This document shows, one piece after another, positions 1 to 6,264 of a DNA stretch of 10,802 nt. The first letter of the stretch is position 1. Each line of letters begins with the position of its first letter. The notes under the pieces are model-generated. The model had not been told where the DNA came from, made no database searches, and worked only from the letters and a program-made list of their open reading frames with translations. Source of the stretch: Nitrospira sp. (GTDB lineage Bacteria > Nitrospirota > Nitrospiria > Nitrospirales > Nitrospiraceae); the NCBI GenBank assembly GCA_015904055.1, contig JABMDE010000031.1, positions 27,556 through 38,357 on the forward strand, in the 5' to 3' direction. The translations under genes and the position numbers were made by a program.

Positions 1-393
1 CTCAGCATGCATGATGGGGTGCATCTCCTCCGCCCGCTACTCTAATTGAAGAGAGGCGAAGTGTCCCACTCATATTGGCACAGAGGGGAGAGCGGGATTG
101 CCCCACTCTTGTCTACGATAAGTTCTGAATATGTCTCCGGTGTGTGAGTAGGATGGAGCTTATGTTCAAGTTAATGATTCTCTCTACGAGCCTCGTACGC
201 CCTTCATAATTCGCTATTTCCAGGCACTTCCCATCCGTTGCCGTGAGATCTCCCACACACGAGTCCATCTCTCCCTCCACATTCAGGAAGCCTACTTCCG
301 AGGTACCTCCTCTGGGTCTGGTGCGGTCCCTGGCATGGGCTACCCTTGGTTCAGGCAAGACGAATTCCACGACCGAGACCAAGGAGGATACTC
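1..393. other. Leading region without a supportable gene
   Basis: I see no recognisable gene, RNA or mobile element here. The first bases are open in frame 1 up to a TAA at 43-45 and could be the very end of a gene lying outside the window, but the stretch is too short to judge. A minus-strand frame (113-382) is open for 89 codons, but it resembles no family I know and has no convincing ribosome binding site. The last part must hold the promoter and leader of the zinc-ribbon gene at 394; no clear -35/-10 pair is visible. Confidence 0.4.
381..387 (+). promoter_or_regulatory. Strong Shine-Dalgarno for the zinc-ribbon gene
   Basis: AAGGAGG lies six bases before the ATG at 394. It decides the start: the same frame is open upstream to an ATG at 346, but that codon has no such site and the extra 16 residues (Arg/Pro-rich) do not look like part of the domain. 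Confidence 0.8.
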
Positions 394-639
394 ATGACAT
401 GCATACGTTGCCAGGGACTCATGGTGCAGGACCAACTGTTCGACTTCGAGGGCGCCTATGGACACCTGTGGGCGACCAGCTCGCGGTGTTTGAATTGCGG
501 CCATGTTCACGATCCCGTCATCGAGGCCAATCACCGGTCCCGACCGGTAAAGGCCGTGCTGGTTTCCATTGGTACGCCCGACTATCTGGATAACGAAGTC
601 CATCTTGGGGCTGAGTCATTCCTCAGGCAAGCGGCCTGA
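394..639 (+). CDS. Small zinc-ribbon protein (two CxxC knuckles), function unknown
   Basis: The product has 81 residues. It opens with MTCIRCQGLM and carries two CxxC knuckles, Cys3-Cys6 and Cys32-Cys35 (CLNCGH), spaced as in a treble-clef or rubredoxin-like zinc ribbon, followed by an Asp/Glu/Asn/Arg stretch and an uncharged C-terminal tail. Proteins of this shape (a CxxC near the start, a short acidic-aromatic segment 'FDFEG', then C-x-x-C-G-H) are common single-gene hypotheticals in Nitrospira-like and deltaproteobacterial genomes, as I remember them. A single Zn2+ bound by four cysteines is inferred from the pattern. The role is unknown: a small nucleic-acid-binding or adaptor protein is possible. 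It stands alone, with no same-strand gene close by. The start is fixed by a strong Shine-Dalgarno at 381-387. Confidence 0.75.
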   Translation: MTCIRCQGLMVQDQLFDFEGAYGHLWATSSRCLNCGHVHDPVIEANHRSRPVKAVLVSIGTPDYLDNEVHLGAESFLRQAA

Positions 640-930
640 CATTAGTCAGACAGCAAAGCGTGGTTCAGCCGGCAAGCAGACCGCTTGTTTGATTTCTGAT
701 TGCCGAGAGGTCTATGGGTATTATAAGGATGGTGAAAGTGCAAGCTCAGCGGATCAAGTTGCAAATCATTGGGACCGCGATAAAGCAGGCGAAAACGCAT
801 CGTGCGAGCAAATATGCCAAATTTTTAGGCCTAAGGGGTTGCCAAGTAGATATTAAGTTTGGATATGCAAATGAGCCTAAAGATAATCGTAGTATTGATA
901 GTCCTGTTACTTTTAGTAACGAAAACCTAT
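640..930. other. AT-richer intergenic stretch before the RAYT element
   Basis: No recognisable gene. A plus-strand frame from 714 (or from ATG 729) is open to a TAG at 930-932, giving about 72 residues rich in Lys, Gln and Ile. It matches no family I know, has no good ribosome binding site and ends exactly where the transposon's left end begins. It may be a remnant interrupted by the element, or chance. Confidence 0.35.
906..920. repeat. Short perfect hairpin upstream of RAYT end
   Basis: GTTACT-TTT-AGTAAC forms a six-base-pair stem with a three-base loop, ten bases before the left end of the RAYT element. It lacks a following T-tract on either strand, so it is not an obvious intrinsic terminator. 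RAYT transposases act on small palindromes (REPs), so a hairpin next to the element is worth noting, but no second copy occurs in this window. Confidence 0.35.
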
Positions 931-937
931 AGGGGTC

Positions 938-951
938 AGGTCTTGTAATCA
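938..951 (+). repeat. Left inverted repeat of RAYT element
   Basis: AGGTCTTGTAATCA, exactly complementary to 1813-1826. The outer extension AGGGGTC (931-937) is shared, with one missing base, by the right end of the RAYT remnant at 3341-3346. Confidence 0.8.
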
Positions 952-979
952 AACAGTATCCTATATAGACTCGCGCGCC

Positions 980-1815
980 ATGGCTCGTCCCCTGCGATTG
1001 GAGTTTCCCGGTGCCGTCTATCATGTGACCAGTCGCGGCAACGCCCGGCAGGATATTGTGGCGGACGACCGTGATCGCCGGCAGTTCCTCGCCCTGCTCG
1101 CCCATGTCATCGATCGGTATCGCTGGCTGTGTCATGCCTACTGTCTGATGGACAATCACTACCACCTCCTCATCGAGACGCCCCAACCCAATCTCTCCCT
1201 CGGCATGCGCCAGCTCAACGGCCGCTATACGCAGACGTACAACCGGCGGCAGCCCGCGTGGGGCATCTGCTCCAAGGACGCTTCACCGCGATCCTGGTCG
1301 AGAAAGACGCACATCTCCTCGAACTCTGCCGGTATGTGGTGCTGAATCCAGTGCGAGCGAACATGGTCCCCCATCCGCGGCACTGGGCCTGGAGCAGCTA
1401 TCGCGCGACGGTGGGCGAGACGACGGCCCCGCCCTTCCTGACCACGGACTGGATTCTCGGGCACTTTGGCGCGCGGGTAGGCCCGGCTCAAGAGCAGTAT
1501 CGGACCTTTGTGGCGGAGGGACGGGGTGAGCCACGGCCGTGGGAGCAGCTGACCGGACAGATCTATCTGGGGTCTGAGGCATTCATTGCCCACCACCAGC
1601 CAGATCGAGTGATTCGCGAGATTCCCCGGCGGCAGACTCAGGCGCAGCGGCCATCCTTGCACGTGCTGTTTCAGCGATCAGACACCCCAGCGCGACTCAT
1701 CCACACGGCCTATCGCCGCTATGACTACCGTCTTGCGGAGATTGCGGAACATTTAGGCGTACCTGCGGCTACGGTCAGCCGCCGGTTGAAGCAGGCGGAG
1801 CAGGCGAATGTGTGA
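980..1815 (+). pseudogene. Y1/HUH REP-associated tyrosine transposase, one -1 frameshift
   Basis: The frame opening at ATG 980 (MARPLRLEFPGAVYHV, then SRGN at 18-21) carries the HUH metal-binding motif in DNHYHLLIE (His60, His62) and the tyrosine-bearing GRYTQTYNRR segment (Tyr83/Tyr87). Near 1253-1255 the reading moves to the frame beginning RVGHLLQGRF at 1255, which continues through ELCRYVVLNPVRA and WSSYRATVG to a C-terminal helix-turn-helix (LAEIAEHLGVPAATVSRRLKQ) and a TGA at 1813-1815. The family normally reads 'NRRH.R.GHLFQGRFKA' without interruption, so one base is missing; restoring it would give about 278 residues. The HTH tail is typical of the Y1_Tnp subgroup often misnamed as toxin or REP-associated. 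The stop codon is the first three bases of the right inverted repeat. A sequencing error is possible, because everything else is well preserved. Confidence 0.85.
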
Positions 1816-1826
1816 TTACAAGACCT
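1813..1826 (+). repeat. Right inverted repeat of RAYT element, overlapping the stop codon
   Basis: TGATTACAAGACCT is the exact reverse complement of 938-951. Its first three bases are the transposase stop codon, so the gene runs right up to the element end. The same arrangement is seen in the remnant at 3327-3340 (TGATTGCAAGACCT), which shows it is a fixed feature of this element family. Confidence 0.8.
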
Positions 1827-1834
1827 TTTTATCT

Positions 1835-2611
1835 TTAGATAGGTTCTACTCTTACCAACAAACAGTCGTATTCAATTATCCTCCCCTTATCCTGAGTCAC
1901 TGGAAACATGCCAACAACCCCGAAGCCTGCTTGCTCGTATGCAGAAACACTTTCGGTCCAGTGAGGCATCCCTTCATAGATTGAAATTAAAGAAATCTCA
2001 GACTGCAGCGCGGTTACGTGCTTAAGTTTGTTTCCCAATCCTTTGAAGACCTCCATGTCGTAACCTTGTGTGTCCATTTTTAGAAAAACCCGTTTGTTCT
2101 CAATATTGGGGACCATTTTATCCAGCAGCTCGTCTAGTCTGCGGATAGAGACAAGTTCTTCTCTTTTGCCTTGTGCAGTGCGGCCAAAACGCTGTACGCA
2201 ATAGTCGTTTGTTCTTAACAGGGAACTAAAGACTGTTTCGTCTGAAACATTAATTGTCTGAGTTGACTCCTGACTCCCTAATGCCAGTTTATAAACATGC
2301 CACTTCGGATCGGGAGATGCAGCTTCAGCTAATTTTTCGAAGGCAAGTGTGACTGGTTCGAATGAGTGAATTTCTCCAAAGTAGAAGGACCTCAACTTTT
2401 TGGCAAATTGCCCCTCATTTGCGCCAACGTCAATTACGGCATTAATTTCCAACTTCTCAATAATCGACCGTAGTTGGGCGTGATACGAAAACCAAGCATC
2501 TCTCCTCTGCTCCGTGTCGATCAAAGCAAAAGATTTTGATCCAAATCGCTCTATTTCGAGTCCGGTGAGACCTTCAACAACATTCTTAACTAGCTTCCTG
2601 AAAGTACCCAT
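1835..2611 (-). CDS. FkbM-family SAM-dependent methyltransferase
   Basis: The 258-residue product has a class I (Rossmann) SAM-binding core. Motif I is DVGANEGQF (61-69). The acidic residue of motif II is in HSFEP (Glu85). The FkbM signature LKMDTQGYDMEVFKG lies at 177-191, and a C-terminal strand reads EYDCLLVRV. FkbM enzymes O-methylate hydroxyls, often of glycans, polyketides or nodulation factors; the substrate here cannot be told. The residues before 55 form a family-typical helical lead. The ATG (2609-2611) has only a weak GGGG about ten bases upstream as ribosome binding site. The gene is AT-richer than pgm and lies between mobile remnants, with its stop nine bases from the RAYT right end, so it was probably acquired horizontally, perhaps from a cell-surface polysaccharide cluster. 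No glycosyltransferases are nearby, so its partner pathway is not visible. Confidence 0.85.
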   Translation of the reverse strand: MGTFRKLVKNVVEGLTGLEIERFGSKSFALIDTEQRRDAWFSYHAQLRSIIEKLEINAVIDVGANEGQFAKKLRSFYFGEIHSFEPVTLAFEKLAEAASPDPKWHVYKLALGSQESTQTINVSDETVFSSLLRTNDYCVQRFGRTAQGKREELVSIRRLDELLDKMVPNIENKRVFLKMDTQGYDMEVFKGLGNKLKHVTALQSEISLISIYEGMPHWTESVSAYEQAGFGVVGMFPVTQDKGRIIEYDCLLVRVEPI

Positions 2612-2753
2612 TGTGTTTTACCCCATGGTTTTGATGCCACATGACTATTGAATTGAGTATACTGACCTGTAGGGTAATGACTGAGCTGAGAGGTGGCTCC
2701 GGTTGGTTGGACAGTTTCTGTCAGCTCATAAGTGGAGCCTGGCGTATTGCTGA
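2612..2753. other. Leader of fkbM and likely distal end of a degraded IS3 element
   Basis: This stretch separates fkbM from the IS3 transposase remnant. TGAGCTGA at 2682-2689 is complementary to TCAGCTCA at 2721-2728. The AGGTGGCTCCGG... sequence after 2690 has the look of an insertion-sequence terminus lying beyond the transposase stop, but the other end is lost, so the boundary cannot be proved. Confidence 0.35.
2656..2661 (-). promoter_or_regulatory. Candidate -10 box for fkbM
   Basis: TATACT on the minus strand matches the sigma-70 -10 consensus in five of six positions and sits about 45 bases before the methyltransferase ATG. No good -35 element is found 16-18 bases upstream, so the call is weak. 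Confidence 0.35.
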
Positions 2754-3197
2754 CTAAGCGGCGGGCTGCCGTGTCGTCAGATTGTCATAATAGACCTGGT
2801 CAGGCGTCTGGCCATCACATGCCTGATGCGGTCAGGTCTGGTTGTAGAACATTAGATACCGTTCCAGCCCCTGCTGTGCCGCGCTGACGGTGTCATGTGC
2901 GTGCAAGTAGACCTCCTCATATTTAATGCTCTACCAGAGACGCTCCACAAACACGTTATCCCGCCAACAGCCTTTGTCGTCCATGCTGATCTGAATCCCC
3001 TGGTCTTTCAAGAGTCCCGTGAACTCCTGGCTGGTGAACTGACACCCTTGGTCGGTGTTGAAGATCTCCGGGCGGCCATACTGCGTGATTGCCTCCCGCA
3101 CCACCTCGAGGCAGAAGTCCGTGGTCAGCGTATTGGAGAGCCGCCAGGCCAACACCCGACGACTCGCCCAGTCCAGAATGGCACACAGATACACGAC
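2754..3197 (-). pseudogene. IS3-family transposase (OrfB) C-terminal remnant
   Basis: Read on the minus strand, the frame gives the integrase core from VVYLCAILDWASRRVLAWRLS through REAITQYGRPEIFNTDQGCQFTSQEF and CWRDNVFVERLW to a C-terminal part ending TPDQVYYDNLTTRQPAA and a TAG at 2754-2756. The second Asp (NTDQG) and the Glu (NVFVERLW) of the DDE triad are present. The first Asp, normally in a TDITYIP-like motif just upstream, is gone because the sequence changes into RAYT DNA near 3197. Two in-frame stops break what is left: TAG at 2931-2933 (family W-R-S, here W-stop-S) and TGA at 2832-2834 (family T-R-P-H, here T-stop-P-H). The gene is dead. The sequence fits the YEEVYLHAHDTV / FYNQTRPHQA class of IS3 OrfB proteins. 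Confidence 0.85.
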
Positions 3198-3346
3198 GCC
3201 CCGGCGCGACTCATCCACACGGCCTATCGCCGCTATGGCTACCGTCTTGCGAAAATCGCGGAACATTTGGGCGTGCATGCGGCCACGGTGAGCCGCCGGT
3301 TGAAGCAGACAGAGCAGGGGAATATGTGATTGCAAGACCTGCCCCT
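3195..3346 (+). mobile_element. 3' remnant of a second RAYT element
   Basis: The segment parallels 1681-1826 of the nearly complete element. It encodes DAPARLIHTAYRRYGYRLAKIAEHLGVHAATVSRRLKQTE and ends with the stop at 3327-3329, followed by the right end TGATTGCAAGACCT-GCCCCT. Several differences (for example YGYRLAK for YDYRLAE, GVHAA for GVPAA) show it is a separate copy. It joins the truncated IS3 transposase abruptly at about 3195-3200, so the 5' four fifths of the gene are missing. The last bases preserve the full right terminus that the element at 931 has partly lost. Confidence 0.85.
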
Positions 3347-3434
3347 TTATACGGACCACTTTTATGCGGATTCCAAGAGCCAGCAGACGGTGTATATCTA
3401 TAGTACTATGAATCGGACGAGCACGAACACAGTG

Positions 3435-3463
3435 TTGACAGTGCCTCCGTTCTGGACTACACC
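3435..3463 (+). promoter_or_regulatory. Promoter of pgm copy 1, probably giving a leaderless mRNA
   Basis: A perfect -35 TTGACA (3435-3440) is followed by 17 bases and TACACC (3458-3463) as -10. Only six bases then separate it from the ATG at 3470, so transcription would be expected to start at or next to the A of the start codon. No Shine-Dalgarno-like sequence is present. The whole element is identical at 7380-7408 in copy 2. The -10 match is modest (three of six), so the call rests on the perfect -35, the ideal spacing and the conservation. Confidence 0.55.
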
Positions 3464-3469
3464 TTTGCC

Positions 3470-5139
3470 ATGGCTACGCATCCACTGGCAGGACAACCGG
3501 CGCCGGCTTCCAGTCTCATCGATCCGCACACACTCCTGACCGCCTATCTGAAAGAGAAACCGGACTCTACCATTCGTGCGCAACAAGTCTCGTTCGGCAC
3601 ATCCGGACATCGCGGCTCGTCCCTGAAGCGAAGCTTCAATGAGCAGCACATTCTCGCCGTCACCCAGGCAATCTGCGACTATCGACGCAGCCAGGCGACA
3701 ACCGGACCACTGTATCTCGGCATCGACACCCATGTCTTGTCACAACCGGCCTGCGACTCAGCCTTGGAAGTCCTGGCCGCCAACGGCGTGGATGTGATGA
3801 TCGATCGGGACGGCGGATACACGCCGACACCGGTCATCTCATATGCCATCCTCACCTATAACCGTGGCCGAACATCTGGATTGGCCGACGGCATCGTCAT
3901 TACCCCATCCCACAATCCACCGGAAGACGGCGGCATCAAATACAACCCGCCCCAGGGTGGACCGGCCGATACGCAGGTCACCAAGTGGATCGAAGAGCGT
4001 GCGAACGCGCTCCTGGCCGCCGATCTCCAAGGCCTCAAGCGGCTTCCTCTCGATCAAGCCAGACACGCCTCGACCACACATCAACACGACTATATCGACG
4101 CCTATGTCAGTGATCTTGGCAACGTGATCGATATGGAAGTGATCAAGGCGGCCAAGCTGCGGCTTGGGATTGATCCTCTCGGTGGTTCCGGAATCGCCTA
4201 CTGGCAACCGATCGCTGAACGCTACGGGTTGAACATTGAGATCGTGAATCCGGCCGTTGATCCCACCTTTCGCTTCATGATCCCACCTTTCGCTTCATGC
4301 CGCTGGATTGGGACGGGAAAATCCGTATGGACTGTTCCTCTCCCTTTGCCATGGCGAACTTGATCGCGCTCAAAGACCGGTTCGACGTGGCCTTCGGCAA
4401 CGACGCCGACAACGACCGGCATGGTATCGTCACGCCCTCCGCCGGATTGATGAACCCGAATCACTACCTTGCCGTCTCGATCTTCTATCTGTTTTCCCAT
4501 CGCCATGGATGGAGCCCCGCCGCCGGCATCGGCAAAACTCTGGTCAGCAGCAGCCTCATCGATCGCGTCGCCGCGAAGCTGCGACGGAAACTAGTTGAAG
4601 TGCCTGTCGGCTTTAAATGGTTCGTCAGCGGCCTGCTGGACGGCTCCCTTGGCTTCGGCGGAGAAGAAAGCGCAGGCGCGTCGTTCTTGCGGCGGGACGG
4701 CACAGTCTGGTCCACCGACAAGGACGGCATCATCATGAATCTGTTAGCCGCAGAGATGATGGCCAAGACCGGCAAGGATCCGGCGCAGCTCTATCGCGAC
4801 CTGACGAAGGAATTGGGCGAGCCGGTCTATGAACGCATCGACGCACCGGCCACCACGGAGCAGAAAGCTATTCTGTCGAAGCTGTCCCCCGACCAGGTGA
4901 AAGCCACTGAATTAGCAGGCGACAGGATTGTGGCCATGCTGACGACCGCACCAGGCAACTTTGCCGCCATCGGTGGGCTGAAAGTGGTGACGGAGCAGGG
5001 CTGGTTCGCCGCCAGGCCGTCGGGGACCGAGGATGTGTACAAGCTCTACGCGGAAAGCTTCAAAGGGAAAGATCATCTGAAGAGGATTCAGGAAGAAGGA
5101 CAGGCGCTCGTAGCAAGCGCTCTGAAGGCAGCCAGATAA
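3470..5139 (+). pseudogene. pgm: Phosphoglucomutase copy 1, split by a 20-bp tandem duplication
   Basis: This is alpha-D-glucose phosphate-specific phosphoglucomutase (EC 5.4.2.2; glucose-1-phosphate to glucose-6-phosphate), very close to the intact copy at 7415-9064. The first part (3470 to a stop at 4361-4363, 297 codons) carries the N-terminal [11 protein letters not shown] loop and the phosphoserine loop [12 protein letters not shown]. An exact 20-base repeat at 4259-4298 then shifts the frame. The remaining 280 codons continue in the next frame from MPLDWDGK at 4297 to TAA at 5137-5139, with the metal-binding [10 protein letters not shown] loop, the sugar loop [10 protein letters not shown] and the phosphate loop [12 protein letters not shown]. 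Removing one 20-base unit restores a full reading frame; all four active-site loops are otherwise preserved, so the damage is recent. The second half has no ribosome binding site of its own, so an active enzyme is unlikely unless the repeat reverts. Confidence 0.9.
4259..4298 (+). repeat. Perfect 20-bp tandem duplication inside pgm
   Basis: Two exact copies of a 20-base unit starting GATCCCACC and ending CTTCAT occupy 4259-4278 and 4279-4298. Copy 2 of pgm has a single unit at the matching place ([13 protein letters not shown], near 8205-8225). Twenty is not a multiple of three, so the extra unit causes the frameshift. Such a repeat is a typical slipped-strand mispairing product and can be lost by the same route. 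Confidence 0.95.
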
Positions 5140-5178
5140 GAGCACTGTGACCATTGTTGACGCGCATAACCTCTCTTC

Positions 5179-5394
5179 ATGTTTGAAATAGGCAGCACGG
5201 CGGTCCTGATCTGGGGACTCATCTTTGGGTCTCTCGGCGCGGGATTCGCGATCTATGGAAAACGGCAAAAAGCGATCGTCCCGCTCTGCGTAGGGGTTGC
5301 CCTCTGTGTCGTCCCCTATTTCATTGCCAACGTCTATGTGCTCATCGCTGTCGGTTGCGTATTGGCCGCCATTCCATATTTCGTGCGCTGGTGA
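5179..5394 (+). CDS. 71-residue membrane protein, copy 1
   Basis: The product starts MFEIGSTAVLIWGLIFGS and consists almost entirely of three hydrophobic segments (about residues 8-26, 33-49 and 51-68). A basic turn, GKRQK, lies at 27-31 between the first two, and the protein ends PYFVRW. It is a small inner-membrane protein; homologues of this shape occur in many Gram-negative bacteria, sometimes labelled as amino-acid transport protein without evidence. It lies 39 bases after the pgm stop on the same strand and could be co-transcribed with it. No Shine-Dalgarno is visible before the ATG. It is the only gene of copy 1 that is fully intact; it differs from the copy-2 protein at a handful of conservative positions (Val/Ile, Leu/Val, Ala/Thr), which suggests both are still under selection or diverged recently. 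Confidence 0.75.
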   Translation: MFEIGSTAVLIWGLIFGSLGAGFAIYGKRQKAIVPLCVGVALCVVPYFIANVYVLIAVGCVLAAIPYFVRW

Positions 5395-5424
5395 CGCGGC
5401 GTGAACGAACGAGGGCCTAGGATC

Positions 5425-6203
5425 TCATTGTGTGGGATGATTGTGGGCCAGAAGTATCGGCTGCATCGCCGGACCTTTACGAACACCAGCCCATAATACG
5501 CTGGGTGCTGTTAATGCCTCATAGGCCTGTCTGACCGAACTAACCGTAAAGACCTGCGTATCATCCGGGGCTCTCTCCTTTCTGTTATCCACTGACGGCA
5601 CAAGAACCATCTGAAGACCCGCTTGCCGGGCTGCCAATACTTTTAATCCTACCCCACCGACCTGCCCGATATGACCGTCTGAGGTGATCGTACCCGTAAT
5701 CACACGATTCCGGGGAATTGATTCCCTCTTCGCCATGGCCGCGACTGCGGACCGACCATAGCCGAAAGACTGGGACCATCGATGATGAGGCCCGGTTCAA
5801 GTGCCCCCAACCCCACACTCCAAGAGTCGCTGGACAGACCAAGCACCCGCGCTGTATTCACAATTGTCTGTTTCGTCGCGGTTTGGGTCATCATCGAGAA
5901 CCGGCCTGACCCAACCGTAAAATGAACATCGAGCCCGTCGTCGTCATTCCGTGTCGTAAAGACCACCATGATATAGATAAGCTTCCCACTATACGTGACC
6001 TTCCCCGTGGGAGCCTCCTCCATCAGGACACACAACAGCGGGATATACTGTTCGCGCGGATCGGCATCCGGACCGGCTGCATCCGCAAAACCCGTGATGC
6101 ACACGACACTCAGCAGCAGAGCCACGCACCCTACCGATACACCATCGATCCCATAACGAAAACATTGGCGGACTCGGCTCCAACTGATTACCTGGCTGTT
6201 CAT
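5425..6203 (-). pseudogene. Exported Lon-type (S16) protease-domain protein, copy 1, frameshifted
   Basis: The minus-strand frame from ATG 6203 (MNSQVISWSRVRQCF, hydrophobic export segment, then the middle domain) reaches LIIDGPSLSAMVG, which holds the putative nucleophile Ser, and then runs out of frame. One base is missing at 5745-5750, where copy 2 has CGAGAG and this copy TGCGG. The other frame carries on with AKRESIPRNRVITGTITSDGHIGQVGGVGLKVLAA, which holds the putative catalytic Lys, and ends at the TGA at 5425-5427. The lesion therefore separates the two halves of the Ser-Lys dyad. The 3' end faces the membrane-protein gene, with 30 bases between the stops. A sequencing slip is a possible alternative, since the rest of the gene is well kept. 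Confidence 0.85.
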
Positions 6204-6209
6204 GACCCA

Positions 6210-6217
6210 CTCCTCTT
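6210..6217 (-). promoter_or_regulatory. Shine-Dalgarno of S16 gene copy 1
   Basis: AAGAGGAG on the minus strand lies six bases before the ATG at 6203. It is also present at 10134-10141 in copy 2. This supports the short N-terminus beginning MNS rather than the longer frame that opens at 6290. Confidence 0.7.
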
Positions 6218-6234
6218 GATACCGCTTGCCTACC

Positions 6235-6264
6235 CTTATCGGCAGACTTGTCTTCCGGCATAAG
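6235..6264 (-). repeat. Imperfect palindrome in the S16 leader, copy 1
   Basis: CTTAT...AGAC-TTGTCT... read on either strand gives an outer CTTAT/ATAAG pairing and an inner AGAC/GTCT pairing separated by a mismatched CGGC/CCGG-type bulge. It lies 31-61 bases before the S16 ATG and is unchanged in copy 2 (10159-10188). The minus-strand TCTTAT at its edge could be a -10 box. It may be an operator or a leader hairpin; the sequence alone cannot separate these. Confidence 0.4.

Larger units (their letters stand above)
931..1826 (+). mobile_element. REP-associated (HUH/Y1) transposon, near complete
   Basis: The element runs from AGGGGTCAGGTCTTG at 931 to the complementary ...AAGACCT at 1826 and contains one transposase reading frame. 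The inner 14 bases of each end (938-951 and 1813-1826) are a perfect inverted repeat. The outer bases AGGGGTC on the left have no match on the right, where the sequence turns into TTTTATC; the second right end in this window (3327-3346) does continue into GCCCCT, so the right end here seems to have lost its last few bases. HUH elements of the IS200/IS605-RAYT group move single-stranded DNA and normally leave no target duplication; none is seen. Confidence 0.75.

Noticed and set aside
80..113. TGGCAC followed by TTGCC, resembling a sigma-54 promoter.
   Set aside because: The distance between the GG and GC elements is far longer than the fixed sigma-54 spacing.
113..382. Minus-strand frame of 89 codons before the zinc-ribbon gene.
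   Set aside because: No recognisable motif and no clear ribosome binding site; it would cover the upstream region of the zinc-ribbon gene. It may be chance.
1243..1262. Programmed -1 frameshifting in the RAYT transposase.
   Set aside because: RAYT genes are normally single frames, and no slippery heptamer or obvious stimulatory stem is visible at the shift.
4297..5139. The second half of pgm copy 1 as an independent gene starting at ATG 4297.
   Set aside because: There is no ribosome binding site, the ATG is an internal Met in the intact homologue, and the product lacks the phosphoserine domain.
5395..5424. A bidirectional terminator between the convergent membrane-protein and S16 genes.
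   Set aside because: The gap is about 30 bases and shows no stable hairpin with a T-tract in either copy.
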